A program made the translations under genes and the position numbers. From Archegozetes longisetosus (lineage: Eukaryota > Arthropoda > Arachnida > Sarcoptiformes > Trhypochthoniidae): a DNA stretch of 64,000 nt. Positions within the stretch are counted from its first letter, which is position 1. Each line of letters begins with the position of its first letter. Shown here piece after piece: positions 1 through 14,749 of the stretch. Under the pieces are notes generated by a model that had not been told where the DNA came from, ran no database searches, and saw nothing but the letters and a program-made list of their open reading frames with translations. The stretch covers positions 4,421,843 through 4,485,842 of the forward strand of contig JAEMBT020000003.1 of NCBI GenBank assembly GCA_018873245.2, read 5' to 3'.

Positions 1-3000
1 TAAATATTCGACACGGTTTCAGTTAAATCGCTATTGAAAAACATGTAATAAATCTTATTTGACTGCAATTCTAATCTGGCTTAAAGCTAAGTTGTTTCAC
101 TTTGAAAATTTTTGATCTGAGATTTTCTTCTGATCATAAGTAGCTTATCGTTTGAGTGAGAATAGAAAAGTTTGATATTTGAGATAATTGAACAAATTGA
201 AGAGAGTTCACATTTGACTTTATCAGAAGAAGTAAACAAAAACTGACATAATTGAGCATAGGCTAAAAATAGATATTAGAGTACAATAATCAAATTGATG
301 CTAACGGTACCCAAACAAGTTGAGTCTAGAACCATAACTTATTATTGATGATGAGTAATATAAAAAACATTGACAGCTTCAAATTTTCAGAATGCAGTTT
401 AGTATAACATTCAAATTTAGTTCAACGCATTATTCAGATAGTCTGCAAAATTTCAATTCTCATCTTTATTGCGGAATATTTGCAAATGTCATATCAAATG
501 TAGATTAATAGGAATAGAAACGCACAAATTTTAGGCTTAACCTAATTTTGAAAGTGATCATTTTTAATTAAAAGACTAGTCTTACCAAACGTATGTCTGG
601 TAGAGTATTAAATCTATTTTTAGATTTACTTTCAACTTGAAACTAATTACAAATGGAGCTAATATGATAATAAAGCATAAGAAGTGAAGGGAGAGTAATA
701 TGAAACATATTCTCAAATGAAATAAAATCATTTTGAAACCTTTCTGTTTATGCAGTGTGAAAACCAGTCTTAAATAGTTGTCTTCTTAAATATCAAATAA
801 TTGGTTCCTTTGACAAAGTTAGTCTAAAACCTGAATGTTTTTGTTAACTAAAACATTATTTCAAGCACTGAAAACGGAACAAATTGTTTTAATCTAACAT
901 TTGATCGTAAATTAAGTTGAAGTTTATTCTAATTTTCAGCAATTAAATGCTAATCAAAGCAGAATTACTGTCCGAAAGTGCTCTAAATCAAATTTTTTGG
1001 ATTGTTATCTTATCTAAATTTTCTATTTTATTGTGCTCTTAATGACCTCTCAACAGATAATCAATTGAATTATAGACTTAAAATAGTATTTCTGTTCAAT
1101 GTATAGTTTGAACAGCTATTGTTTATAAGTTTACGAAAGGTCTCAACAAAATAGTAGTGGTCAATTGATTGAGTCAAGTCCTTCAATTAATTCATGTTTT
1201 TCTATTAAGTTGTCAAAAAGAAGTGGACGAAGAGTGAGATTTATATTATAACTATTTTACTAGTCAAGTTATGTTTGTCCATTGTTTAGCAACCCATAAG
1301 TATTACAATCTATTATTAAAGTTGTAGTGAATGTGAAACGTTAAACTAACCAAAAGAATAATTGTTGAATTGAAGTTGGAATTAGTCTTACATCCTGTGG
1401 TTTACTAGTTATAATAAATTAAGTGTTTTGTTGTAACAAACTAAGTTTAATAATAAGTGTTAGAGTTTTGATTGGCGATGCAGAGATAACTGAGGTGAAA
1501 TAAAAACTAGAATTGAAAAAAGTTATTTTGCATTAGGAAAGCATATCACGTAGTATTAATATTACTGCACATAAGGGTACATCAAAACTCATCAGATCTA
1601 TGAGATATCGCTTTTTATGTTAGATCTAGGATAAATTTACCTAAATGTCATTTAAAACACAGTTACATTTTATTTTTATTTTTTCAACACTCGCTTTCAT
1701 AGACAACATTTAAAGTTATGTTTGAAAATAAATTATTGTTAAACGCAAACATCAATTTTGATTTGAATATTTTCATTACTATCTATTTAATTTCAAAACA
1801 GAGATCACATCTACAAATCTAAACCTTGATTGAGAATAATTTCAAGTGAATTACATTAATTTCTGTTTAGTCTAACTATCCGGAAACCTCTGTTTAATGC
1901 ATATCAAGCTAAACAGTTGTGCTGAATATTAACTGCGGTTAAGTTAACTAATCATATGATACCAAGTAATGCATTGATTCACATCATTTGATGAAAAGTT
2001 GATTAGCTTTCGATTATTTTACAGAAGTTTTGAGAGAGAGAGAGAAAAGTAATTCTAAATAGATTATTAATTTTTATTGGAAAAATAGAGTACATTAGTT
2101 ACAAGGCGATAAAAGTAATAATGCTTAGAAATATCGATAGTTCATTTCCATAGCAACTATAGTTTATTATATCGTAAAATTAAAAACTATCTTAACATTA
2201 CTATAAATCTGAACTGATCACTAAAATCGATTTAACTCTCCTTTCAACTTGTTAAGAAAACCAACGTTACAATTTCAGTATGATCAACCAACTATAAGAA
2301 GTTCTATCATTTTTGTAAAACAAATAATGAGAGAAAGTAGATTGCAATCAGACGATTCGATCTCAAATCTATTCCATCTAAATAATTGACATTACAATTT
2401 GCAATTCAACATCTGATTGACGGAAACCTGATCTTAAATTTGAGGAGACGTTTACAAGGCTAAACATTTGACTAAACTAAAGCAAAAAAAATGAATGTGG
2501 ATAATAATCTGGCAAAGTGATTGCATAGAGATTATTCCTAAAAATAATTGCTAATCATATGATTTAGTGCTAGAATTAGTGATTGAAATAATAGCTCATA
2601 AATATATTTAAGCTATTGAGATATGTGTTGAATAAATAAGATTGTTTTTCATGTTGTAGTTATTGTCCTATTTTGGAAAATCCTCTCAAACAATAGTTTT
2701 CGTCCTTTATTTGATTTGATCTAAAATCGGAATTATATCCGGGAAAATAAAAGTCGCAAATTTATATTTAATCCCTATCTAGTTCATAGGTTTTGGTCGA
2801 ACGGAATCAGTGTTTTGTTTGCAATCTATCGATCAAATATTTGTAGTGATTGTATAAAGTTTTATAAGACGTGAAACTAGGAACTAGAAATATTTGATCT
2901 TACTAACTGTTTCTCATTGAAACCTTAGGAGTTTTATTAGGAAATTGATGATTAATTAAACCTTTGCTCTCGTAATCGCTGTCAACGTTATAACCAGTAT

Positions 3001-6000
3001 TGTTGTTAAGTTTATATCCGCATAAAAGCGCACAAAATTTTTATTCAAATAAACCACATTGATTGTTACTCAGCTTGGAGTAAAATATAGAAACGTCCTC
3101 TTTATATGAACGTCAGTTTACAGAATTTACTAAATTAAAACTAGAAATTCGAGTTTTCCAATTATTCAATACAAATTTTAAACTTTTATATCTTGCTTCA
3201 AATTATATGACGGCTTCGTGAGAATCAACCTTTCAGCATACCTTTCATCAAGATTCCTTTATACAATACTCTGTTTTCGGTTCATTTCATCAAAGCTGCC
3301 CTGAAAGTGTGCTTTAACTTCAAATTTTAGTTGTTATTCACAGGTATCAAAATCAAGTATTTTCAGGTTCTCGTAACTCTAAGTCAAGATTTACATGATT
3401 TTACTCAGTCTTGTATCCAAATATTGTGAAAGATTGATTTTCTCTTCATTGTTATATATTGAATACAATATTCATTAATTTTGTATTTGTCAATCTTATT
3501 GAAGTCACAAAAATGAATGAAAAGCAGTTTCCACCCAACAGTTGACAAAAAGAAACCCAAATGCATATAAAATATGTCTGTTCAAATCAGTCGTAGTACT
3601 TTCATTTAATCATTTTTTGCCTAAATTCATAAGCTTCAGCCAACTTCAATGTTACATCGACAAAATTGAATTGGTTTTGAGTTGAATTTTGTAAACTTTC
3701 ATTGAAAGCTAGTTTATCAACGAACATTTATGTCAAACTTGATAAGATGCAAAGAGCTATCTTTGTTAGAACTGGAAAAGATGAAAGAATAACAGAATGT
3801 CAGAATTATTGTGAAGGTTACTGCAAGATTGAGGCATTATTAATTCTACTTCTTGCTGTATACATTTGATTTTATGGGCAAAGCACTGAGTATAATATTT
3901 GTATTTGAAAAGATAAAAAGTATATATTCTCCAACGTATTCTTGTTTTCAGATAATTTTGTTTAATCTAGCTTAATGTTTGAGTATCTTATTATTCTGGT
4001 AACTTGAATTTCGTTGCTTGGTATGGTAGCCATTTACTTGATTATCTTTTCGTTACATTATGACTGCGATTTACTATTTTCAACATATTTTGATTGTCTC
4101 TTCTTAATGATAATTAGGTGAATGTCATAAACGTGTGGCATGTCTAGAGCGGATGTCAAGTTATTGAATTTTAGACAATCTTAATGCTTGTATTAAACTG
4201 ATTGACTTCTAGAACAATATGTAAGTTTAGATAAATTTGTAGAAAGATAGGGAGTTAAATGGTTTTGGATTTGATTACTTTATAACAAAATTAGCTATTT
4301 TATCATTCACTCATACTTTAATGTAACTCTATCTCAATGACATTTGAAGGTTTCCGAGCTCTTCATTGTTGAGAGTCACGCGATTGTCCATCACATGTAA
4401 TTTGCTGTTAGTTTGATGTAATAATATTGAATATTACGTAAAATTTGGTCTAAGATCTAGCTCAACAAACATGATGTAGAAATGCAGTATGTGTAGAATG
4501 AAAAAGCGTTTAGGAGATTAACTCTATTTTTTGCTGTTTACGTAATTGGGATCATACAGATCAAAATGTTTATACTAGTTATACCACTCTTATTTTTATT
4601 CCAACTTATTTCTAAACATCATTATCATGTCTGTCAGCATACACTACATCTAATTATTATGAAAACTTAGTTACAATTTCACTCAATTATGGTACTCATA
4701 ACTGAAATTAATCAAATTAACTAATTATTCATAAAGACAGTTATGAAAAAAATGATTTAAGCCATAGTTTAAACACGTGATTATAATAGTGAAAACTTTA
4801 TTGATCTATCGTATCATATGAGTTTTATTGTCCTAAAATATTTGCTTAACACATCCTCATTTTATTGATTTAGAATGTAAAGCTTGTTTCGAGTTTTAGC
4901 ACCAATTTGATAAAATATTCAAGTTTTCAAATTTCTTTATTCGAGTTATAAGCAGTTATACAAGTGTTGTCCAACATATTAAAACTAAGCAATACAATAG
5001 CAACGTAACATCCACTGTTAATTTTGTACCCAATTCAATCACTCAACTTAATATTTGTTGTAATTCTAAATTAATTAGGCATTTATAATTACAAGAGAAC
5101 AACACAGAAACAACTTGATTAAAGGACAAAATGCGAGGTCACAAAAAAATCAATTTTAATCAGTAGGATTGCAATCAATTTGATTTTCAGAAAACTATAA
5201 ATTTGTCTCAATTCCTTCAAATACCAAATTTGTCTCAGTGAACGCCTAACCCCACGAGAAGACTTAAGATTTTTGACAACCTTAAGGTTTTTAAACTTTC
5301 TCCAGAACTAATATTGCTCATGAACTAAATACATATTAAAAATCCTTCAAAAGTTTAATTTATTTTTAATTGATTGAAGCCTCGGCGTTAATCTGTGAAT
5401 AAAATAATTTAGATTGAACGATTAAATACCAATATCCTTGAAAAGGTTGGGATAGAATCTAATGAATCTAATGCTACCTTTACTGAAATGTTTGATGAGG
5501 AGCTTAAGTTAAGCTTTACTTGTAATAACTTTGCGACAAAGTTTACATGATTGCGGGTCATTACGTATACAAGTCTTTCAAATATTTCAAACTTTCCTTT
5601 AGTCGAGATATAAAAAACTAGTTTTCAAATAAAAACACAACATGTTTCAAACTATTCAAATAGATATAATGAAAGAATTGATCATAAAATAATGCATTAT
5701 TTATTATTGAGTTATATAAACTGGCGTGCTGTAAGGCGTCCAACGTTCAAGACTGATACCTTTTTCATCGATTAGCTCTAACAATAAGCTCTAACAATGA
5801 GTTGAGAGCTTATGCAAAACCGTTACGTCTATTCTTTGTAAGACCATTTGGTCAGAGAAGTAGTTTAATATTCAATTCAGTAGTGAGGTATAATTACTTA
5901 AATATTGAACACTCTTTTCTGAGTATTTTCATATAATGTGCTCATATATTTGAGAGCAAAGTCCATCATAAAGTCAAGTAATTCACAAATAGACCTCATA

Positions 6001-7180
6001 TTATGAGTATTATTTTCAGACATAGCTTTATATTTAATCAAACGATGACTTATGTGCTCCCAAACTAAATTACATAAGATCTGTCGACGAACAATCAATT
6101 TGATGTTGTCTGGAGCTTTTATTTTGTAAATATCCAAATTATGTTTGACTAATTTTCAAAAGCAGAATATAGTTTTGGCCTGAGGTCAATATTGGCTCAA
6201 TAATAATATTGTCAGTCCCAATAATACATAGAATTTTGAAAGCAATGGTTGTTGACAAATTACATTGAGCTCAATGTTTTGACAATGTTACGAAAAGGAA
6301 ATGACGTGAAAACTTGACGTGAATCGCCGAGGAGAAATATGACTTTCATAATGAAAACTTGTGGTACAAATGTAAAAGTTATGCTAATACATTACTTTAT
6401 ATTTGAGCTAGCTTTACTGGTGCGCTCAAATTCTATTAATTTTCATTGTCAGTCGCGATAGTACTAACATTCCCTAAACACTAAAACCTATTGTCTATTC
6501 ATTTCAATTGACATTGCTTTATAGCGCTCTACTGTTTTGTTTATTGTCTTTGAAACTTCGAAACCATTTTGAATCGATTGATGCGTATGTTTAATTACGA
6601 ATTTGCTCAGTCACTCAATTTATACGCAAATTATAACTGAATGTGTTCCTACTCAAAACTAAGCGATTCAACTCCAAAACAAATCAGCAATTTGTCAACA
6701 ATTATACAAATGTTTTCGAGCCACATGTCTAACTACAAAAACATCACATTGAAAACAAAACAAGAAAACTGATTGCAAAAATTTTAAATTGAAAACAATG
6801 TCTAATAATAGGTTGAGTTTTAACGTTACCTCTACAGTAATTAAGTGATGGTATCCTAGAAGCACTTTATAGCAACGAGTAGTTACTACTCAATTCTGTA
6901 CTTAGTTCCACAGTTTATGGATACTCCACTTACTATTTTTGTCTACTAAATACTTGTATTTCAAGTTTAATTCTTTGCAAAACATACAGATTAGAGCCAT
7001 CAAACTAAACCTAATAATATCTATTCGAAACTAGAGGCTAAAACTTTATTAGAAACTAACAGGCAGAAACATATTACCAAATCCTTAAACTGATTGTTAG
7101 GGCCTTATAGTCGTGATTATCAAATAAGTATTTACTTCAAATTAAACGAATAAATAACAGCCATAAAACTTTATTGACAG
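1..7180. other. Gene-free AT-rich stretch upstream of the Na+/H+ exchanger exons
   Basis: No open frame of convincing length or composition is visible on either strand. The only frame of note, on the minus strand at about 5898-6137, resembles no family I know. The exchanger exon at 7181 begins in the middle of a codon, so at least one earlier coding exon exists. It is either short and hidden here or lies upstream of the window, which would make much of this stretch intron. A short GA run lies near 2033-2045. I see no RNA gene or transposon coding sequence. Confidence 0.6.
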
Positions 7181-10100
7181 GATTTCACGTGACTCCCAAG
7201 TTGTCATCATTATGTCCAGAAAGCGTGGTTTTGATGATCTTAGGAGTGGTCATAGGGTTAATAATGTTCTTCGCGGGCATTACAGGAGACAGACTGCAAC
7301 CGTTGACTACAAACTTATTTTTTCTATATATGTTACCTCCGATAGTAATGGATGCCGGATATCATATGCCAAATCGATTATTTTTTGACAATTTAATCTC
7401 TATTTTGTTGTATGCTGTTATTGGTACTGTTTGGAACGCACTGGCCATTGGTAAGTCTATAATGATTTTATTTGTTTATTTACTTTTATTCTCTTCTTAA
7501 TCTTTCAGGTCTTTCACTGTATGCTTGCGCCAAACTCGGGGTTTTTGGCGAACCTATGCCTCTTTTGGATGCATTACTTTTCAGGTAATATTACGCAACT
7601 AACTTTGATTTAGTCACAACTTGGAAAAATGTTTGAGTAAGCTTGTTTAAAAAGCAAGAAAACACTCAAGTGGATCAATGTATTCAAGTTAGTCAACGAA
7701 TAACTAACGAGTGGTTCGTAAGATGAATTACCAAGAATTTTTGTGAAACAAAAACAAATATTTGAATGCCTGAAAATGCAATTCTCACTCTGATTGTGAA
7801 AAGATGTAGTTGACTGTTATTCGAGAATTGGCTCATATCTAATTGAAGCAGTCTGTACTTATACATTATAAAAGAGACGTAACCCAAATAATTGCAGACA
7901 AGTATCAATGATAGGTAATAATTAATTTAAATCAGATCAGGAATACCGCAATTCATTCGATTTGGTTTGTCATATATGATGAGCATTGAGAAGTAGTTAA
8001 GAAGTAAGATCGAAACGAGTTCATTAATACTGCTATAAGATACAAGTTCAGGAAAATTGATAACCTTCTTGTTATTTTTTTTTAATTAAAGACACAATTT
8101 AGTTGATAGCTTTGGCACAATTTGCCAGTTGGTTATGTTTTGTTACTACTGACATACTGGCAACTTAGAGCAGTTTGAAACTTGTGTTTTTTGAATAATC
8201 ATGCAGTATAGCGATAATCACTTTATTATTCTTTCCTTTATTATCAAAATAATTCAAATCAACCCAAGCTAGCTTTACTTAAAGAGCGAAAAATCACAGG
8301 CATTAACAATGAAGTGAATGCAAAGTTAGTTTACTATCCTTAAGGAAATGGTTCACTTAAACTATATTGTTGTAAAACTAAGTATCTCTTTGAATATAAT
8401 TGACAATTATTTTATTCTATATGACAATTATTATATTATTGACAAACATTTTTTTCCAATCAAAGCTCTACAGTGTCTGCTGTGGATCCAGTGGCTGTTT
8501 TGGCTGTTTTTGAAGAAGTTCACGTTAATGAAGTTCTCTATATACTAGGTATTGACATTGGTCTATTCTGAGCCATTTATTTGCACGCTTGCTTTGCTTA
8601 ATTTCTCTTAATAACTTGCGATTGAGGAAAAACTCTTTCAAATAACTTATTCGTCCATAAACAATGAATCTGGAGCTAAGCTGATTGCTCTGATTTTAAA
8701 TTGTAAAATAATTTGTTCACATTTATTAAAATCTATATATTTTGATTTACTCCAGTCTTCGGCGAATCATTGCTCAACGATGCGGTCACTGTTGTAAGTA
8801 TTTAACGAATTGAATACATCGTTCATTTAAACTTAAGTAAATCTAATGTATTGCTCAAACGAATGATTTTTTTGTACTACAAAATAGGTATTGTATCATA
8901 TGTTTGAAGGTTACGCTGAAATGGCACACAAAGGAGGAATCGAAAGCGTTTTGCCAATTGATTACTTTGCTGGATTGGCTTCATTCTTTGTCATATCACT
9001 CGGAGGAACATTTATGGGAGTGATTTGGGGCTTTCTGGCTGCGTTTGTTTCAAGATTTACACATCACGTCAAAATAATAGAACCTATTTTTGTCTTCGTT
9101 ATGGCATATTTATCTTATCTTTCCGCTGAAATGTTTCACTTATCAGGAATATTGAGGTAAACATCTCTGTAACTAATTCTCAAATCTGCTAATTATATTT
9201 GAAAACTACTTTGGATCAGTTTGTTCGAGTCAATTAACATACAATTTTGAAGACTTAGGAATAATATCTATGTGATTGACATCAATCTGATCGATAGATC
9301 AGTAGATAGTCTCAAAATGTGCCTCACTTTAGATTTACTTTCAGCTTAAATCAAGCTAAATAATTGGCATAAGTAATCAAATTATGAATCATTGTTATTG
9401 TATATTTTGGCAAATCATCTTTTCTCTGTTGCTTTCAGTTTAAAATGAATTGATTTGGAAATCATTTTTTTGCTATGATCGCCTAAATTGTTTAGCAGAC
9501 TTTCAAGTTTGACACGTCAATCAATTGAATTGCAAAACTAAATTGTTATTATTGCTACACTTGAAGTTTGAGCAAACACAAATATCAGTTATTGATTAAA
9601 TATTATTGAAAGCATAACTGGGATAGATGTAAACCTGGTCAGACACTTAAACTCACAGCTCAAAAATAAATTGCAACCTTTAATTGAAAATAACCTTAAT
9701 AACTTATCAGCAAAAATCTGCTAAGCAATATGCAATATGAACACAATTTCGGTTACGTCTGTTTTTAGAAAGTAAACACACAATTAGATCCAAAATCAAT
9801 ACTTAGTCATAAATGACAAGTTTAGCGCATATTGTACTCCCATAAGTTTCAATCAATTTATTAGTTTTCAAATTGATTTATAGCTTAACCTTTTGTGGTA
9901 TAACAATGAAGAACTATGTCGAAGAAAATATAACACAGAAATCTCACACAACATTAAAATATGCAATGAAAATGTTGGCTAACTCTTCAGAAGCTATCAT
10001 TTTTGTGTTTCTTGGAGTTTGTACTGTGAACGACGATCACCACTGGAACACACCGTTTGTTGTGCTCACTATAATATTTTGTTTAATTTATAGAACAATA

Positions 10101-12476
10101 GGTATACAACTGTCTATTGATATTGAAATTAAGCTTTCATACAGTGAATAATCAATTTATCGATCATTTACGTTGTTTAATACAGGAGTAGTAGCGTTGA
10201 CGGCGCTCGCAAATAGATTCCGACTTCATAAACTAAACAAAGTTGAACAATTCATAATGTCTTATGGAGGATTAAGGGGAGCTGTTGCTTTTGCTCTTAT
10301 TTTAGTTATTGACGGAAGGGTTATACATACTAGAGAAATGATGGTCACAACTATTATTGCTGTTGTTTATTTTACTGTCTTTTTACAAGGTTTGCATTCT
10401 TTCATTACAAACTATGAAAACTAACTTTCAAAGTACAGCAAATCCTATCTATTATGCACTTATATGGCTTTAGAAGCTCACTAAATCAGTTCATACAAAG
10501 TTAGACAGGTTTAAATAGCGTTTGAATAGTTACAAAAAAACATTGATAAGAGGTTATAACTAATTTTTACACTGACAGGTATGACTGTGGGGGCACTCGT
10601 CAAAATATTGAACGTTCCGCGCGCTAATAAATTCGAGTTATCTATGAATGAAAGAATTCATACGAGGGTAAGATCTATCAGATATGAAATGCATTAAACT
10701 AATCAATTTTTTTAACCATTCTAAACTTCTGTTTTGCGCATCAAATGTACAAATTTATGAAAGCCTTTTAAACAACCAATATTGATCTATAAATTAAGTT
10801 TTATTTGTTTATTTAGTTAATGGACCACTTAATGGCAGGTCTGGAAGATATTTCAGGAATGATGGTCGGAAATTACAAATTAAGGGATAAGTAAGTTTCC
10901 ACATCAGTTAGCCTGTAGTCTATTGAGCTAATGTTCTGTTTTAAACAGCTTATCGTTCAAGCAAGTTTCAGAATCAATTTGAGACCAAGTTACAAACAAT
11001 TAGATATAGACTAAGTTTATGATAACTTTCTCTTAGATTTCGACACTTCAACAACAGATATTTGCGGCAATGGCTTGTACGAGACTGCAACGAGATGGGA
11101 AATTCTTCGCGAAAAATATTCGAGACTTGTTCCAAGCTGAACCTTCAAGATGCCTTGAATATAGTGAACAAGCAGAATCTTCTTTCAACTATGAATAACA
11201 ATAATAGTAATAATAATCTATTGGGTGCAGACAAATCCTTGTCTGCTTTGTTTCGCACATACACCCAAACAAATTTGGCAAACATTTCATGCAACGATGA
11301 AGTTTCAGACACTTCAACAGCTATTCCGATAGATCCAAACGCGAGTAGTTTTAACTTTGATATCGGAAACTTAGCGTATTCTCCCAGTCACAAAGACTTA
11401 GCTGACGCAGAAATACATCACATACTAAGTGACGCTATGTTTAAACCTGTCAAAAAGGTACTCATGAGTAGTATTAAGCAATTGAACAAACATCTGAAAA
11501 TTTACTTCCAATCAAAGGTTCGTCGTTACAGTCGAAGTGACATTTTAGAGCCACCTCCAGTTCATCCGCCATTTCAGCATCAAATGCGAATGCAAATCAG
11601 ACATCTTATTAGTCAACAGCAAAACAAACCTCATAAGCGCAAAAACCACTTACATAAAAAATCAAATAAGTCCGATAGCAATGACGGCCGCAGTGAGCGA
11701 CGCAACGATTTGTCTCCATCTGAACCACATAACGGTTTCATTCCTAGCAATAACAATAATGTCAAGTTTGCCAAAAAAGATTACTATCGTAAGCACCCAT
11801 AACTCAATTATTTGATTCAATTATTTCATGTCATTTAATATGATTTCATATAATTTAATTCCAAGTAAAACCTGAATCACAAACTCATAAATCACCAGAA
11901 ACATCATCCATGGATAACGAAGACGGAGGTATTGTTTTCACAGTTAGGACAATACCACCAGAATCTTCACCATCTGATCAATCAAGTGGATCTCCAGTTG
12001 ATGGGCCTTCAAGTAGAGCTCCAGTCACAATGGCCGAATCAACACTTCCCTGGAGGAGGTCTAGTTCTAAAGATGAACATTCATCAACACAAGCCATCAA
12101 ACAAGAAGAGTTCCCGCCATGGATTGACAACAAAGAGTACATGCAATACTACGCGTCGCCTACCAATACTTATTTGGATAAACTTGAAGAAACCAAAGGC
12201 AACAGAACGAGTAACAACCAGACCCAACGAACGCCTACTGTCTATGAAATCTTCACTATTGTAGAGACTGGCGAAAATCCAGGCCGAAGTAGTTCAGGCT
12301 CCAGTGCTAGCTCTAAAGAAAATAATCAAAGTGAAAGTGTAACCAAAGGTCGCTTTCAATGCACGAGTGCCTCACCTGATCATATCGTTGTAGACCAAGA
12401 AACCAGTCCAACTGTTGCCGTCAACATGGCTTTCGAGTCGGACGACAGCAACACTCAAGCTGTTTATAAATTATGA
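7181..12476 (+). CDS. Plasma-membrane-type Na+/H+ exchanger (SLC9A1/2/3-like), 5'-incomplete, 11 exons
   Basis: This is an electroneutral Na+/H+ antiporter of the SLC9 family that exports protons at the plasma membrane. Exons by GT-AG sites and matching phases are 7181-7450, 7509-7584, 8466-8548, 8756-8793, 8888-9156, 9884-10101, 10186-10389, 10579-10667, 10817-10890, 11037-11788 and 11899-12476. They encode 882 visible residues. The sequence shows family signatures in order: [92 protein letters not shown] and [13 protein letters not shown]. The ND pair in the ESLLNDA segment is the conserved ion-binding region of the family. The long tail is cytosolic, polar and Asn/Ser-rich, and contains TLPWRR and [15 protein letters not shown], blocks I recall from arthropod exchangers. 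The first exon starts in phase 1, so the N-terminus and first membrane segment are missing. Reading through intron 10 gives a stop at 11800-11802 and a shorter tail. The exact subtype is not settled. Confidence 0.93.
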
Positions 12477-12687
12477 AGTTTAGTTCAATTCAAAATTAGT
12501 TTTTATTTAAACAAAATTAAAATTTAAATACAAATTTTGATAGTAAATTAAGAGATTAAGAGAAAGTGACACCAGGTCACAATAAGATATAGATACAATA
12601 CATTGTGACAAATACAATAAGATAGATATAAAACAAAATTAAAGTCAAACATATCAAAATTTTGCTCGTTTTAGTCCAGAATTGTGT

Positions 12688-12703
12688 GGCCCTAAAAAGG
12701 GCC
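12688..12703 (-). terminator. Histone 3' stem-loop of H4
   Basis: On the minus strand the 16-nt element reads GGCCCT-TTTT-AGGGCC, a six-pair stem with a four-base loop. It lies 25 nt after the H4 stop codon. It matches the SLBP/U7-processed stem-loop of replication-dependent histone mRNAs and has the usual A-rich 5' flank (AAAAC). Confidence 0.95.
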
Positions 12704-12728
12704 GTTTTAGAAAAGTAAGTGCCGGCGT

Positions 12729-13043
<315 letters not shown>

Positions 13044-13142
13044 TCAACTGTTGTCTTAAAGTTTAAGGTAAAACGTAAATAAAATTTGTATCACACAACA
13101 AATTTAAGTCGTGAATGATCGTGGTTAGCTTGATGTGAGCAC

Positions 13143-13215
13143 TAGTTATATACGAGTCCGAAACGGACTAGACGTGAACTCGTCATCAATCATTGGTGAG
13201 TACTCATTAGCCAAT
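13143..13215 (-). promoter_or_regulatory. H4 promoter: TATA, shared histone element, CCAAT boxes
   Basis: Reading on the minus strand, a TATATAA box sits at about 13145-13153. Immediately upstream at 13160-13182 is an element with the core CGGACTAGACGTGAACTC that recurs in the other histone promoters. Further upstream are CCAAT-type pentamers in both orientations, ATTGG at about 13191-13195 and CCAAT at about 13211-13215. The TATA-element-CCAAT order is the same as for H3. Confidence 0.7.
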
Positions 13216-13991
13216 CGCTTTGCAGAGTTTTGGAGGCAAAACTTGACTGTTAGGTAGTGATGGTTTTGTGTGTGATTTGGATCCAGTCAAGTTCTATGGG
13301 ATTTTGTAATGGAACGTAGACTTGATGGCATCGAAATGACTCACAAAATGATGACTTATGGTAGAGTTAATTGAGCTCTATTGCTTATCGATTTTTTTAT
13401 GAATAATTCTATAAAAATGAACTTGTTTTTCATTGAAGATCAAGTTATTACGAAGTATTAATAAAATGCATTTAAGTCACACATTTATCAGTCATTACTC
13501 AGTCTTATAATTGAATTTGGAATCCATTTTACTACAAATATTACTCAAATTTGAAGTTAGCAATAACTCAGTCCCCATTTAATAAGTCCAATGTTCAGAT
13601 CACTGTTCACTAGGTTTAACTTTGTTTTTAATTAGTCGCTTAATCTAATGTTCAAAATGCTAGTGTGGGTTAAGAGACGTTCAATTTTGCATTAAGTTTG
13701 TTGTTCGATAGTACTGCTGAGTTTTGGTAGTTTGCAATGCATTTTTAAACTATTTCTAAATTCATTTCACAACTATAGCCATGCTTTCAAACTAAATGCA
13801 GCTGTAGTTAGTTGACTCGCATTACTTCAACACAAATGTATATACCGACTAAATATCAAAAAATCATTTATTTGTATCAAATCTGAATGTATTATATGTG
13901 CAAAAAAGGTACATAAAAAACGATGAATTTAGATGAGAAATAAAACAGTTGTAAGACAATTATAAATGAGTCCTTTTATCAAATATTTGGT
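13216..13991. other. H4-H3 spacer
   Basis: AT-rich spacer between the H4 promoter and the H3 stem-loop. I see no ORF of note, no H1 gene and no repeat. Confidence 0.6.
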
Positions 13992-14007
13992 GGCCCTTAA
14001 AAGGGCC
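13992..14007 (-). terminator. Histone 3' stem-loop of H3
   Basis: The minus strand reads GGCCCTTTTAAGGGCC, a six-pair stem with a TTTA loop, an exact match to the metazoan histone stem-loop consensus. It lies 27 nt after the H3 stop codon. Confidence 0.96.
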
Positions 14008-14034
14008 TTTTGATTTAAAGATTAGTCGTAAGCC

Positions 14035-14522
<488 letters not shown>

Positions 14523-14603
14523 TTAAACAAATTTTACTCAGAGTACCAAACGTTTGTTTAGACTTTTCAAATATGAATATGAAAATTGCGCAAATTTCAC
14601 TCG

Positions 14604-14672
14604 TTTTATACCCTCTAAGGCGTCCCTTGAGTCCTCGTCTACGTCCGCTTCAAAATCGATACTCTGATTGGC
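14604..14672 (-). promoter_or_regulatory. H3 promoter: TATA, shared histone element, CCAAT box
   Basis: On the minus strand a TATAAAA box lies at about 14604-14611. A variant of the shared histone element at 14629-14647 reads CGGACGTAGACGAGGACTC on that strand. An ATTGG (plus strand) CCAAT box lies at about 14667-14671. Order and spacing resemble the H4 promoter. Confidence 0.68.
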
Positions 14673-14749
14673 TCATAAACTACACAAAAATTTGCATATT
14701 TTGTGATTTGGATCCCATCAAGTTCTATGAGATTTAACATTTTGTAATT

